Source of the DNA: Phytophthora sp. 'mugwort'
Lineage: Eukaryota; Oomycota; Peronosporomycetes; Peronosporales; Peronosporaceae
Assembly (NCBI GenBank): GCA_033558025.1
Contig: JAUCEF010000007.1
Span: 9,362,001 to 9,426,000 of the forward strand
Direction: 5' to 3'
DNA length: 64,000 bases
The notes below the pieces were generated by a model. That model saw only the letters and a program-made list of their open reading frames with translations, did no database searches and was not told the DNA's origin. The translations under genes and the position numbers were made by a program. Shown in pieces: positions 52,882 to 64,000 of the stretch; position 1 is the stretch's first letter; the number at the start of each line of letters is the position of its first letter.

Positions 52882-54103
52882 GTACCTTCACGAAACTTAC
52901 AGCAACTTAACACAAGCAACGCAAATTATAATACACAAAAACACCCAAACAACAACAATGCGCAGGCACCCTCACACACACGTACTGTACCAACGATCGA
53001 ACGAACGCCTGCATGAACATCTACAAACACCCCTTCTCCCTCGGGAGCTCCATCTCAACGTTTGTCATGCACCACAAAACCACGCCACGCATCGCCACCG
53101 GTACGACGCCATCTTAGACGCCACCACACGACCCCTCGCAACCCCCATGTCGAGATTATGATTGCAACGCGACGTGATCATACCAACATATATTATGGTT
53201 ATCCCTGTAACGCCACCACCGAGCCTCTCGCACCTAGCTCAGTAAGCTTGCAGTGGACTGCCAGGACAACATCTCGTTCTTGTGCAAGGCGGTTGTCTGT
53301 GCCAAGCCGGCTCTCGTGTCAAACGGCTGAAGCATAGAGAACTGATCCGGGTCGAGTGCACACTTGAACATTCGTTTGACACGTAGCGCAGTAACGATAT
53401 GTTTGCAGTACTGCGTCGTTCTCGTCTGTGCGAAAGCGACACATTCTGTTGGAAAGCAAGTACCAGTACAAGAAATCGTGAAACCATACCCGCAGGCACA
53501 AACATGGCAAGTCGAGCCGGAGCGTAGCGGTGAAAAGTGCGCGGCTTCTGCTAGATGTTGATGGCCCATCCTGCTGCTCTTGCCACGCAAACCAGCTAGC
53601 CATCGGGTCAAATCTATTCTGTGGGATGCACATCGTCTTGTATATCATGAGACTGCTCACTACAAAAGGTTTCTGTGAGTATCGTGTCAGTCGAATACAA
53701 GTTAAGATATGTGCGGTAGAATTCACAATCTAGTCCGCGTGCTACTTCTAAAGTCCCACCGAGCCAGTCGCGACTGATCTATGTTGCAGATGATCTATCT
53801 GTCCGCTCAGTCGGCGTAATTCAGCGCCAATACGCTCTAGTCGTCGCACAGCTCGCGATCAAAAACGTGTGTACATAGCTTGCAAGCAATTGGACCAGCG
53901 TCAATGAAGCTTGGATGCAAGTGCTATGGTCTCAATCACGACGGACAAGAGAAGTCTAGCGCAAAAAGGCGGAGAATAAGCGCTGCTTGCGAGGTACTGC
54001 CCCGTTACCCCGATGATCGCGGCACAAACGCAACAGCGGGCGAGCTGCGCACCATACGCACGCTCAAGTCCTTTGCGCCAACGCACGGTCGCAAAGAAGC
54101 AAG

Positions 54104-54176
54104 CACCCCCCGTGGGGCTCGAACCCACGACCACTGGCTTAAAAGGCCAGCGCTCTACCAACTGAGCTAGACGGGT
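54104..54176 (-). tRNA. tRNA-Lys(UUU), copy 42
   Basis: Identical tRNA. A one-base G insertion near 53993 lies about 110 bp downstream; upstream CTACAAATCACC allele. Confidence 0.95.
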
Positions 54177-55398
54177 GTACCTTCACGAAACTTACAGCAA
54201 CTTAACACAAGCAACGCAAATTATAATACACAAAAACACCCAAACAACAACAATGCGCAGGCACCCTCACACACACGTACTGTACCAACGATCGAACGAA
54301 CGCCTGCATGAACATCTACAAATCACCCCTTCTCCCTCGGGAGCTCCATCTCAACGTTTGTCATGCACCACAAAACCACGCCACGCATCGCCACCGGTAC
54401 GACGCCATCTTAGACGCCACCACACGACCCCTCGCAACCCCCATGTCGAGATTATGATTGCAACGCGACGTGATCATACCAACATATATTATGGTTATCC
54501 CTGTAACGCCACCACCGAGCCTCTCGCACCTAGCTCAGTAAGCTTGCAGTGGACTGCCAGGACAACATCTCGTTCTTGTGCAAGGCGGTTGTCTGTGCCA
54601 AGCCGGCTCTCGTGTCAAACGGCTGAAGCATAGAGAACTGATCCGGGTCGAGTGCACACTTGAACATTCGTTTGACACGTAGCGCAGTAACGATATGTTT
54701 GCAGTACTGCGTCGTTCTCGTCTGTGCGAAAGCGACACATTCTGTTGGAAAGCAAGTACCAGTACAAGAAATCCTGAAACCATACCCGCAGGCACAAACA
54801 TGGCAAGTCGAGCCGGAGCGTAGCGGTGAAAAGTGCGCGGCTTCTGCTAGATGTTGATGGCCCATCCTGCTGCTCTTGCCACGCAAACCAGCTAGCCATC
54901 GGGTCAAATCTATTCTTTGGGATGCACATCGTCTTGTATATCATGAGACTGCTCACTACAAAAGGTTTCTGTGAGTATCGTGTCAGTCGAATACAAGTTA
55001 AGATATGTGCGGTAGAATTCACAATCTAGTCCGCGTGCTACTTCTACAGTCCCACCGAGCCAGTCGCGACTGATCTATGTTGCAGATGATCTATCTGTCC
55101 GCTCAGTCGGCGTAATTCAGCGCCAATACGCTCTAGTCGTCGCACAGCTCGCGATCAAAAACGTGTGTACATAGCTTGCAAGCAATTGGACCAGCGTCAA
55201 TGAAGCTTGGATGCAAGTGCTATGGTCTCAATCACGACGGACAAGAGAAGTCTAGCGCAAAAAGGCGGAGAATAAGCGCTGCTTGCGAGTACTGCCCCGT
55301 TACCCCGATGATCGCGGCACAAACGCAACAGCGGGCGAGCTGCGCACCATACGCACGCACAAGTCCTTTGCGCCAACGCACGGTCGCAAAGAAGCAAG

Positions 55399-55471
55399 CA
55401 CCCCCCGTGGGGCTCGAACCCACGACCACTGGCTTAAAAGGCCAGCGCTCTACCAACTGAGCTAGACGGGT
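55399..55471 (-). tRNA. tRNA-Lys(UUU), copy 43
   Basis: Identical tRNA. T-to-A change at 55359, 40 bp downstream, shared only with copy 44. Confidence 0.95.
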
Positions 55472-56692
55472 GTACCTTCACGAAACTTACAGCAACTTAA
55501 CACAAGCAACGCAAATTATAATACACAAAAACACCCAAACAACAACAATGCGCAGGCACCCTCACACACACGTACTGTACCAACGATCGAACGAACGCCT
55601 GCATGAACATCTACAAATCACCCCTTCTCCCTCGGGAGCTCCATCTCAACGTTTGTCATGCACCACAAAACCACGCCACGCATCGCCACCGGTACGACGC
55701 CATCTTAGACGCCACCACACGACCCCTCGCAACCCCCATGTCGAGATTATGATTGCAACGCGACGTGATCATACCAACATATATTATGGTTATCCCTGTA
55801 ACGCCACCACCGAGCCTCTCGCACCTAGCTCAGTAAGCTTGCAGTGGACTGCCAGGACAACATCTCGTTCTTGTGCAAGGCGGTGTCTGTGCCAAGCCGG
55901 CTCTCGTGTCAAACGGCTGAAGCATAGAGAACTGATCCGGGTCGAGTGCACACTTGAACATTCGTTTGACACGTAGCGCAGTAACGATATGTTTGCAGTA
56001 CTGCGTCGTTCTCGTCTGTGCGAAAGCGACACATTCTGTTGGAAAGCAAGTACCAGTACAAGAAATCCTGAAACCATACCCGCAGGCACAAACATGGCAA
56101 GTCGAGCCGGAGCGTAGCGGTGAAAAGTGCGCGGCTTCTGCTAGATGTTGATGGCCCATCCTGCTGCTCTTGCCACGCAAACCAGCTAGCCATCGGGTCA
56201 AATCTATTCTTTGGGATGCACATCGTCTTGTATATCATGAGACTGCTCACTACAAAAGGTTTCTGTGAGTATCGTGTCAGTCGAATACAAGTTAAGATAT
56301 GTGCGGTAGAATTCACAATCTAGTCCGCGTGCTACTTCTACAGTCCCACCGAGCCAGTCGCGACTGATCTATGTTGCAGATGATCTATCTGTCCGCTCAG
56401 TCGGCGTAATTCAGCGCCAATACGCTCTAGTCGTCGCACAGCTCGCGATCAAAAACGTGTGTACATAGCTTGCAAGCAATTGGACCAGCGTCAATGAAGC
56501 TTGGATGCAAGTGCTATGGTCTCAATCACGACGGACAAGAGAAGTCTAGCGCAAAAAGGCGGAGAATAAGCGCTGCTTGCGAGTACTGCCCCGTTACCCC
56601 GATGATCGCGGCACAAACGCAACAGCGGGCGAGCTGCGCACCATACGCACGCACAAGTCCTTTGCGCCAACGCACGGTCGCAAAGAAGCAAG

Positions 56693-56765
56693 CACCCCCC
56701 GTGGGGCTCGAACCCACGACCACTGGCTTAAAAGGCCAGCGCTCTACCAACTGAGCTAGACGGGT
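56693..56765 (-). tRNA. tRNA-Lys(UUU), copy 44
   Basis: Identical tRNA. Same downstream T-to-A change (56653). The core deletion GGCGGTGTC near 55884 and 57178 flanks it on both sides. Confidence 0.95.
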
Positions 56766-57986
56766 GTACCTTCACGAAACTTACAGCAACTTAACACAAG
56801 CAACGCAAATTATAATACACAAAAACACCCAAACAACAACAATGCGCAGGCACCCTCACACACACGTACTGTACCAACGATCGAACGAACGCCTGCATGA
56901 ACATCTACAAATCACCCCTTCTCCCTCGGGAGCTCCATCTCAACGTTTGTCATGCACCACAAAACCACGCCACGCATCGCCACCGGTACGACGCCATCTT
57001 AGACGCCACCACACGACCCCTCGCAACCCCCATGTCGAGATTATGATTGCAACGCGACGTGATCATACCAACATATATTATGGTTATCCCTGTAACGCCA
57101 CCACCGAGCCTCTCGCACCTAGCTCAGTAAGCTTGCAGTGGACTGCCAGGACAACATCTCGTTCTTGTGCAAGGCGGTGTCTGTGCCAAGCCGGCTCTCG
57201 TGTCAAACGGCTGAAGCATAGAGAACTGATCCGGGTCGAGTGCACACTTGAACATTCGTTTGACACGTAGCGCAGTAACGATATGTTTGCAGTACTGCGT
57301 CGTTCTCGTCTGTGCGAAAGCGACACATTCTGTTGGAAAGCAAGTACCAGTACAAGAAATCCTGAAACCATACCCGCAGGCACAAACATGGCAAGTCGAG
57401 CCGGAGCGTAGCGGTGAAAAGTGCGCGGCTTCTGCTAGATGTTGATGGCCCATCCTGCTGCTCTTGCCACGCAAACCAGCTAGCCATCGGGTCAAATCTA
57501 TTCTGTGGGATGCACATCGTCTTGTATATCATGAGACTGCTCACTACAAAAGGTTTCTGTGAGTATCGTGTCAGTCGAATACAAGTTAAGATATGTGCGG
57601 TAGAATTCACAATCTAGTCCGCGTGCTACTTCTAAAGTCCCACCGAGCCAGTCGCGACTGATCTATGTTGCAGATGATCTATCTGTCCGCTCAGTCGGCG
57701 TAATTCAGCGCCAATACGCTCTAGTCGTCGCACAGCTCGCGATCAAAAACGTGTGTACATAGCTTGCAAGCAATTGGACCAGCGTCAATGAAGCTTGGAT
57801 GCAAGTGCTATGGTCTCAATCACGACGGACAAGAGAAGTCTAGCGCAAAAAGGCGGAGAATAAGCGCTGCTTGCGAGTACTGCCCCGTTACCCCGATGAT
57901 CGCGGCACAAACGCAACAGCGGGCGAGCTGCGCACCATACGCACGCTCAAGTCCTTTGCGCCAACGCACGGTCGCAAAGAAGCAAG

Positions 57987-58059
57987 CACCCCCCGTGGGG
58001 CTCGAACCCACGACCACTGGCTTAAAAGGCCAGCGCTCTACCAACTGAGCTAGACGGGT
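57987..58059 (-). tRNA. tRNA-Lys(UUU), copy 45
   Basis: Identical tRNA. Upstream GTACCGTAACAAC allele and CAAACG at 58305. Confidence 0.95.
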
Positions 58060-59280
58060 GTACCTTCACGAAACTTACAGCAACTTAACACAAGCAACGC
58101 AAACTAGAATACACAAAAACACCCAAACAACAACAATGCGCAGGCACCCTCACACACACGTACCGTAACAACGATCGAACGAACGCCTGCATGAACATCT
58201 ACAAACACCCCTTCTCCCTCGGGAGCTCCATCTCAACGTTTGTCATGCACCACAAAACCACGCCACGCATCGCCACCGGTACGACGCCATCTTAGACGCC
58301 ACCAAACGACCCCTCGCAACCCCCATGTCGAGATTATGATTGCAACGCGACGTGATCATACCAACATATATTATGGTTATCCCTGTAACGCCACCACCGA
58401 GCCTCTCGCACCTAGCTCAGTAAGCTTGCAGTGGACTGCCAGGACAACATCTCGTTCTTGTGCAAGGCGGTTGTCTGTGCCAAGCCGGCTCTCGTGTCAA
58501 ACGGCTGAAGCATAGAGAACTGATCCGGGTCGAGTGCACACTTGAACATTCGTTTGACACGTAGCGCAGTAACGATATGTTTGCAGTACTGCGTCGTTCT
58601 CGTCTGTGCGAAAGCGACACATTCTGTTGGAAAGCAAGTACCAGTACAAGAAATCCTGAAACCATACCCGCAGGCACAAACATGGCAAGTCGAGCCGGAG
58701 CGTAGCGGTGAAAAGTGCGCGGCTTCTGCTAGATGTTGATGGCCCATCCTGCTGCTCTTGCCACGCAAACCAGCTAGCCATCGGGTCAAATCTATTCTGT
58801 GGGATGCACATCGTCTTGTATATCATGAGACTGCTCACTACAAAAGGTTTCTGTGAGTATCGTGTCAGTCGAATACAAGTTAAGATATGTGCGGTAGAAT
58901 TCACAATCTAGTCCGCGTGCTACTTCTAAAGTCCCACCGAGCCAGTCGCGACTGATCTATGTTGCAGATGATCTATCTGTCCGCTCAGTCGGCGTAATTC
59001 AGCGCCAATACGCTCTAGTCGTCGCACAGCTCGCGATCAAAAACGTGTGTACATAGCTTGCAAGCAATTGGACCAGCGTCAATGAAGCTTGGATGCAAGT
59101 GCTATGGTCTCAATCACGACGGACAAGAGAAGTCTAGCGCAAAAAGGCGGAGAATAAGCGCTGCTTGCGAGTACTGCCCCGTTACCCCGATGATCGCGGC
59201 ACAAACGCAACAGCGGGCGAGCTGCGCACCATACGCACGCTCAAGTCCTTTGCGCCAACGCACGGTCGCAAAGAAGCAAG

Positions 59281-59353
59281 CACCCCCCGTGGGGCTCGAA
59301 CCCACGACCACTGGCTTAAAAGGCCAGCGCTCTACCAACTGAGCTAGACGGGT
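59281..59353 (-). tRNA. tRNA-Lys(UUU), copy 46
   Basis: Identical tRNA. Shares GTACCGTAACAAC and CAAACG (59599) with copy 45. CATATG at 60528 at the far end of its spacer is shared with the next unit. Confidence 0.95.
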
Positions 59354-60574
59354 GTACCTTCACGAAACTTACAGCAACTTAACACAAGCAACGCAAACTA
59401 GAATACACAAAAACACCCAAACAACAACAATGCGCAGGCACCCTCACACACACGTACCGTAACAACGATCGAACGAACGCCTGCATGAACATCTACAAAC
59501 ACCCCTTCTCCCTCGGGAGCTCCATCTCAACGTTTGTCATGCACCACAAAACCACGCCACGCATCGCCACCGGTACGACGCCATCTTAGACGCCACCAAA
59601 CGACCCCTCGCAACCCCCATGTCGAGATTATGATTGCAACGCGACGTGATCATACCAACATATATTATGGTTATCCCTGTAACGCCACCACCGAGCCTCT
59701 CGCACCTAGCTCAGTAAGCTTGCAGTGGACTGCCAGGACAACATCTCGTTCTTGTGCAAGGCGGTTGTCTGTGCCAAGCCGGCTCTCGTGTCAAACGGCT
59801 GAAGCATAGAGAACTGATCCGGGTCGAGTGCACACTTGAACATTCGTTTGACACGTAGCGCAGTAACGATATGTTTGCAGTACTGCGTCGTTCTCGTCTG
59901 TGCGAAAGCGACACATTCTGTTGGAAAGCAAGTACCAGTACAAGAAATCCTGAAACCATACCCGCAGGCACAAACATGGCAAGTCGAGCCGGAGCGTAGC
60001 GGTGAAAAGTGCGCGGCTTCTGCTAGATGTTGATGGCCCATCCTGCTGCTCTTGCCACGCAAACCAGCTAGCCATCGGGTCAAATCTATTCTGTGGGATG
60101 CACATCGTCTTGTATATCATGAGACTGCTCACTACAAAAGGTTTCTGTGAGTATCGTGTCAGTCGAATACAAGTTAAGATATGTGCGGTAGAATTCACAA
60201 TCTAGTCCGCGTGCTACTTCTAAAGTCCCACCGAGCCAGTCGCGACTGATCTATGTTGCAGATGATCTATCTGTCCGCTCAGTCGGCGTAATTCAGCGCC
60301 AATACGCTCTAGTCGTCGCACAGCTCGCGATCAAAAACGTGTGTACATAGCTTGCAAGCAATTGGACCAGCGTCAATGAAGCTTGGATGCAAGTGCTATG
60401 GTCTCAATCACGACGGACAAGAGAAGTCTAGCGCAAAAAGGCGGAGAATAAGCGCTGCTTGCGAGTACTGCCCCGTTACCCCGATGATCGCGGCACAAAC
60501 GCAACAGCGGGCGAGCTGCGCACCATATGCACGCTCAAGTCCTTTGCGCCAACGCACGGTCGCAAAGAAGCAAG

Positions 60575-60647
60575 CACCCCCCGTGGGGCTCGAACCCACG
60601 ACCACTGGCTTAAAAGGCCAGCGCTCTACCAACTGAGCTAGACGGGT
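60575..60647 (-). tRNA. tRNA-Lys(UUU), copy 47
   Basis: Identical tRNA. TTATAA haplotype upstream combined with CAAACG at 60893. Confidence 0.95.
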
Positions 60648-61868
60648 GTACCTTCACGAAACTTACAGCAACTTAACACAAGCAACGCAAATTATAATAC
60701 ACAAAAACACCCAAACAACAACAATGCGCAGGCACCCTCACACACACGTACTGTACCAACGATCGAACGAACGCCTGCATGAACATCTACAAACACCCCT
60801 TCTCCCTCGGGAGCTCCATCTCAACGTTTGTCATGCACCACAAAACCACGCCACGCATCGCCACCGGTACGACGCCATCTTAGACGCCACCAAACGACCC
60901 CTCGCAACCCCCATGTCGAGATTATGATTGCAACGCGACGTGATCATACCAACATATATTATGGTTATCCCTGTAACGCCACCACCGAGCCTCTCGCACC
61001 TAGCTCAGTAAGCTTGCAGTGGACTGCCAGGACAACATCTCGTTCTTGTGCAAGGCGGTTGTCTGTGCCAAGCCGGCTCTCGTGTCAAACGGCTGAAGCA
61101 TAGAGAACTGATCCGGGTCGAGTGCACACTTGAACATTCGTTTGACACGTAGCGCAGTAACGATATGTTTGCAGTACTGCGTCGTTCTCGTCTGTGCGAA
61201 AGCGACACATTCTGTTGGAAAGCAAGTACCAGTACAAGAAATCCTGAAACCATACCCGCAGGCACAAACATGGCAAGTCGAGCCGGAGCGTAGCGGTGAA
61301 AAGTGCGCGGCTTCTGCTAGATGTTGATGGCCCATCCTGCTGCTCTTGCCACGCAAACCAGCTAGCCATCGGGTCAAATCTATTCTGTGGGATGCACATC
61401 GTCTTGTATATCATGAGACTGCTCACTACAAAAGGTTTCTGTGAGTATCGTGTCAGTCGAATACAAGTTAAGATATGTGCGGTAGAATTCACAATCTAGT
61501 CCGCGTGCTACTTCTAAAGTCCCACCGAGCCAGTCGCGACTGATCTATGTTGCAGATGATCTATCTGTCCGCTCAGTCGGCGTAATTCAGCGCCAATACG
61601 CTCTAGTCGTCGCACAGCTCGCGATCAAAAACGTGTGTACATAGCTTGCAAGCAATTGGACCAGCGTCAATGAAGCTTGGATGCAAGTGCTATGGTCTCA
61701 ATCACGACGGACAAGAGAAGTCTAGCGCAAAAAGGCGGAGAATAAGCGCTGCTTGCGAGTACTGCCCCGTTACCCCGATGATCGCGGCACAAACGCAACA
61801 GCGGGCGAGCTGCGCACCATATGCACGCTCAAGTCCTTTGCGCCAACGCACGGTCGCAAAGAAGCAAG

Positions 61869-61941
61869 CACCCCCCGTGGGGCTCGAACCCACGACCACT
61901 GGCTTAAAAGGCCAGCGCTCTACCAACTGAGCTAGACGGGT
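61869..61941 (-). tRNA. tRNA-Lys(UUU), copy 48
   Basis: Identical tRNA. CATATG at 61822 downstream; TTATAA haplotype upstream; G at 62538 in the spacer. Confidence 0.95.
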
Positions 61942-63162
61942 GTACCTTCACGAAACTTACAGCAACTTAACACAAGCAACGCAAATTATAATACACAAAA
62001 ACACCCAAACAACAACAATGCGCAGGCACCCTCACACACACGTACTGTACCAACGATCGAACGAACGCCTGCATGAACATCTACAAACACCCCTTCTCCC
62101 TCGGGAGCTCCATCTCAACGTTTGTCATGCACCACAAAACCACGCCACGCATCGCCACCGGTACGACGCCATCTTAGACGCCACCACACGACCCCTCGCA
62201 ACCCCCATGTCGAGATTATGATTGCAACGCGACGTGATCATACCAACATATATTATGGTTATCCCTGTAACGCCACCACCGAGCCTCTCGCACCTAGCTC
62301 AGTAAGCTTGCAGTGGACTGCCAGGACAACATCTCGTTCTTGTGCAAGGCGGTTGTCTGTGCCAAGCCGGCTCTCGTGTCAAACGGCTGAAGCATAGAGA
62401 ACTGATCCGGGTCGAGTGCACACTTGAACATTCGTTTGACACGTAGCGCAGTAACGATATGTTTGCAGTACTGCGTCGTTCTCGTCTGTGCGAAAGCGAC
62501 ACATTCTGTTGGAAAGCAAGTACCAGTACAAGAAATCGTGAAACCATACCCGCAGGCACAAACATGGCAAGTCGAGCCGGAGCGTAGCGGTGAAAAGTGC
62601 GCGGCTTCTGCTAGATGTTGATGGCCCATCCTGCTGCTCTTGCCACGCAAACCAGCTAGCCATCGGGTCAAATCTATTCTGTGGGATGCACATCGTCTTG
62701 TATATCATGAGACTGCTCACTACAAAAGGTTTCTGTGAGTATCGTGTCAGTCGAATACAAGTTAAGATATGTGCGGTAGAATTCACAATCTAGTCCGCGT
62801 GCTACTTCTAAAGTCCCACCGAGCCAGTCGCGACTGATCTATGTTGCAGATGATCTATCTGTCCGCTCAGTCGGCGTAATTCAGCGCCAATACGCTCTAG
62901 TCGTCGCACAGCTCGCGATCAAAAACGTGTGTACATAGCTTGCAAGCAATTGGACCAGCGTCAATGAAGCTTGGATGCAAGTGCTATGGTCTCAATCACG
63001 ACGGACAAGAGAAGTCTAGCGCAAAAAGGCGGAGAATAAGCGCTGCTTGCGAGTACTGCCCCGTTACCCCGATGATCGCGGCACAAACGCAACAGCGGGC
63101 GAGCTGCGCACCATACGCACGCTCAAGTCCTTTGCGCCAACGCACGGTCGCAAAGAAGCAAG

Positions 63163-63235
63163 CACCCCCCGTGGGGCTCGAACCCACGACCACTGGCTTA
63201 AAAGGCCAGCGCTCTACCAACTGAGCTAGACGGGT
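63163..63235 (-). tRNA. tRNA-Lys(UUU), copy 49
   Basis: Identical tRNA, last complete copy. TTATAA and CTACAAATCACC alleles upstream; the next unit is cut by the window end. Confidence 0.95.
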
Positions 63236-64000
63236 GTACCTTCACGAAACTTACAGCAACTTAACACAAGCAACGCAAATTATAATACACAAAAACACCC
63301 AAACAACAACAATGCGCAGGCACCCTCACACACACGTACTGTACCAACGATCGAACGAACGCCTGCATGAACATCTACAAATCACCCCTTCTCCCTCGGG
63401 AGCTCCATCTCAACGTTTGTCATGCACCACAAAACCACGCCACGCATCGCCACCGGTACGACGCCATCTTAGACGCCACCACACGACCCCTCGCAACCCC
63501 CATGTCGAGATTATGATTGCAACGCGACGTGATCATACCAACATATATTATGGTTATCCCTGTAACGCCACCACCGAGCCTCTCGCACCTAGCTCAGTAA
63601 GCTTGCAGTGGACTGCCAGGACAACATCTCGTTCTTGTGCAAGGCGGTTGTCTGTGCCAAGCCGGCTCTCGTGTCAAACGGCTGAAGCATAGAGAACTGA
63701 TCCGGGTCGAGTGCACACTTGAACATTCGTTTGACACGTAGCGCAGTAACGATATGTTTGCAGTACTGCGTCGTTCTCGTCTGTGCGAAAGCGACACATT
63801 CTGTTGGAAAGCAAGTACCAGTACAAGAAATCCTGAAACCATACCCGCAGGCACAAACATGGCAAGTCGAGCCGGAGCGTAGCGGTGAAAAGTGCGCGGC
63901 TTCTGCTAGATGTTGATGGCCCATCCTGCTGCTCTTGCCACGCAAACCAGCTAGCCATCGGGTCAAATCTATTCTGTGGGATGCACATCGTCTTGTATAT

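Larger units (their letters stand above)
51588..54900. repeat. Left member of a 9,060-bp-displaced duplicated segment (approximate)
   Basis: It shares with 60648-63960 the TTATAA allele, the GTACTGTACC allele, the order of CTACAAACACC then CTACAAATCACC alleles, and a rare C-to-G change at 53478 matched at 62538. The displacement of 9,060 bp equals seven units. It has a private G insertion near 53993. Confidence 0.5.
60648..63960. repeat. Right member of the 9,060-bp-displaced duplicated segment (approximate)
   Basis: This is the counterpart of 51588-54900. It differs by CAAACG at 60893 and CATATG at 61822, variants shared instead with its left neighbours, which points to later local exchange. 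Confidence 0.5.
1..64000. repeat. Tandem array of a ~1,295-bp tRNA-Lys-bearing unit (>=49 copies)
   Basis: The window consists entirely of one directly repeated unit. Distances between successive tRNA copies are 1,295 bp in most cases, 1,294 bp in many and 1,293 bp in three (from 30804, 38572 and 45045). Length changes trace to single-base indels in the spacer. The 48 intervals between the first and last tRNA average about 1,294.5 bp. Both ends fall inside a unit (1-1024 and 63236-64000 are partial), so neither array border is present. Units differ at roughly twenty recurrent sites. Tandem tRNA arrays are known in other eukaryotes (Entamoeba, Xenopus tDNA, Arabidopsis tRNA clusters), but this unit carries a single tRNA in a long spacer. 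Confidence 0.99.

Noticed and set aside
1..64000. CRISPR array
   Set aside because: The repeat unit is ~1.3 kb with near-identical content throughout. There are no short repeats with unique spacers and no cas genes.
1..64000. Tandem transposon or integrated virus
   Set aside because: No terminal inverted repeats, target-site duplications, integrase, reverse transcriptase or capsid-like frames are visible.

Overview
The whole 64 kb window is a single head-to-tail tandem array. One unit of about 1,295 bp (1,293-1,295 bp) is repeated without interruption. I count 49 complete copies of one tRNA gene between 1025 and 63235, with partial units at both window ends, so the array continues past both edges. 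Position 1 is in the same phase as position 1296.

The only gene I can identify with confidence in each unit is a 73-nt tRNA-Lys(UUU) on the minus strand. It has canonical internal A and B boxes, no intron, no encoded CCA and discriminator G73. These traits point to a eukaryotic nuclear genome. The D and T arms resemble cytosolic tRNA-Lys of plants and many other eukaryotes. I cannot name the lineage: there is no protein gene, rRNA or intron to anchor it.

Unit layout, using 1098-2392 as the model: (i) about 250 bp that is A/C-rich on the plus strand, so G/T-rich immediately upstream of the tRNA, with most of the copy-to-copy variants; (ii) an almost invariant core of about 485 bp (about 1346-1830) holding a minus-strand, coding-looking ORF with a C-x-C ... 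C-K-H zinc-finger-like pattern; (iii) about 490 bp of moderately variable spacer; (iv) the tRNA gene.

The copies are more than about 99% alike, but shared single-base variants show how the array evolved. There is a six-unit (7,768 bp) higher-order repeat between about 27 and 42.6 kb, a 9,060-bp (seven-unit) displaced repeat near 51.6-63 kb, staggered neighbour-sharing of variants at 54-62 kb, and an isolated 'right-end' haplotype at 7.5 kb. This is what unequal crossing-over and gene conversion produce. No mobile element, CRISPR array, rRNA, snRNA or conventional operon was seen. Most of the short open frames are chance frames or translations of the tRNA itself.
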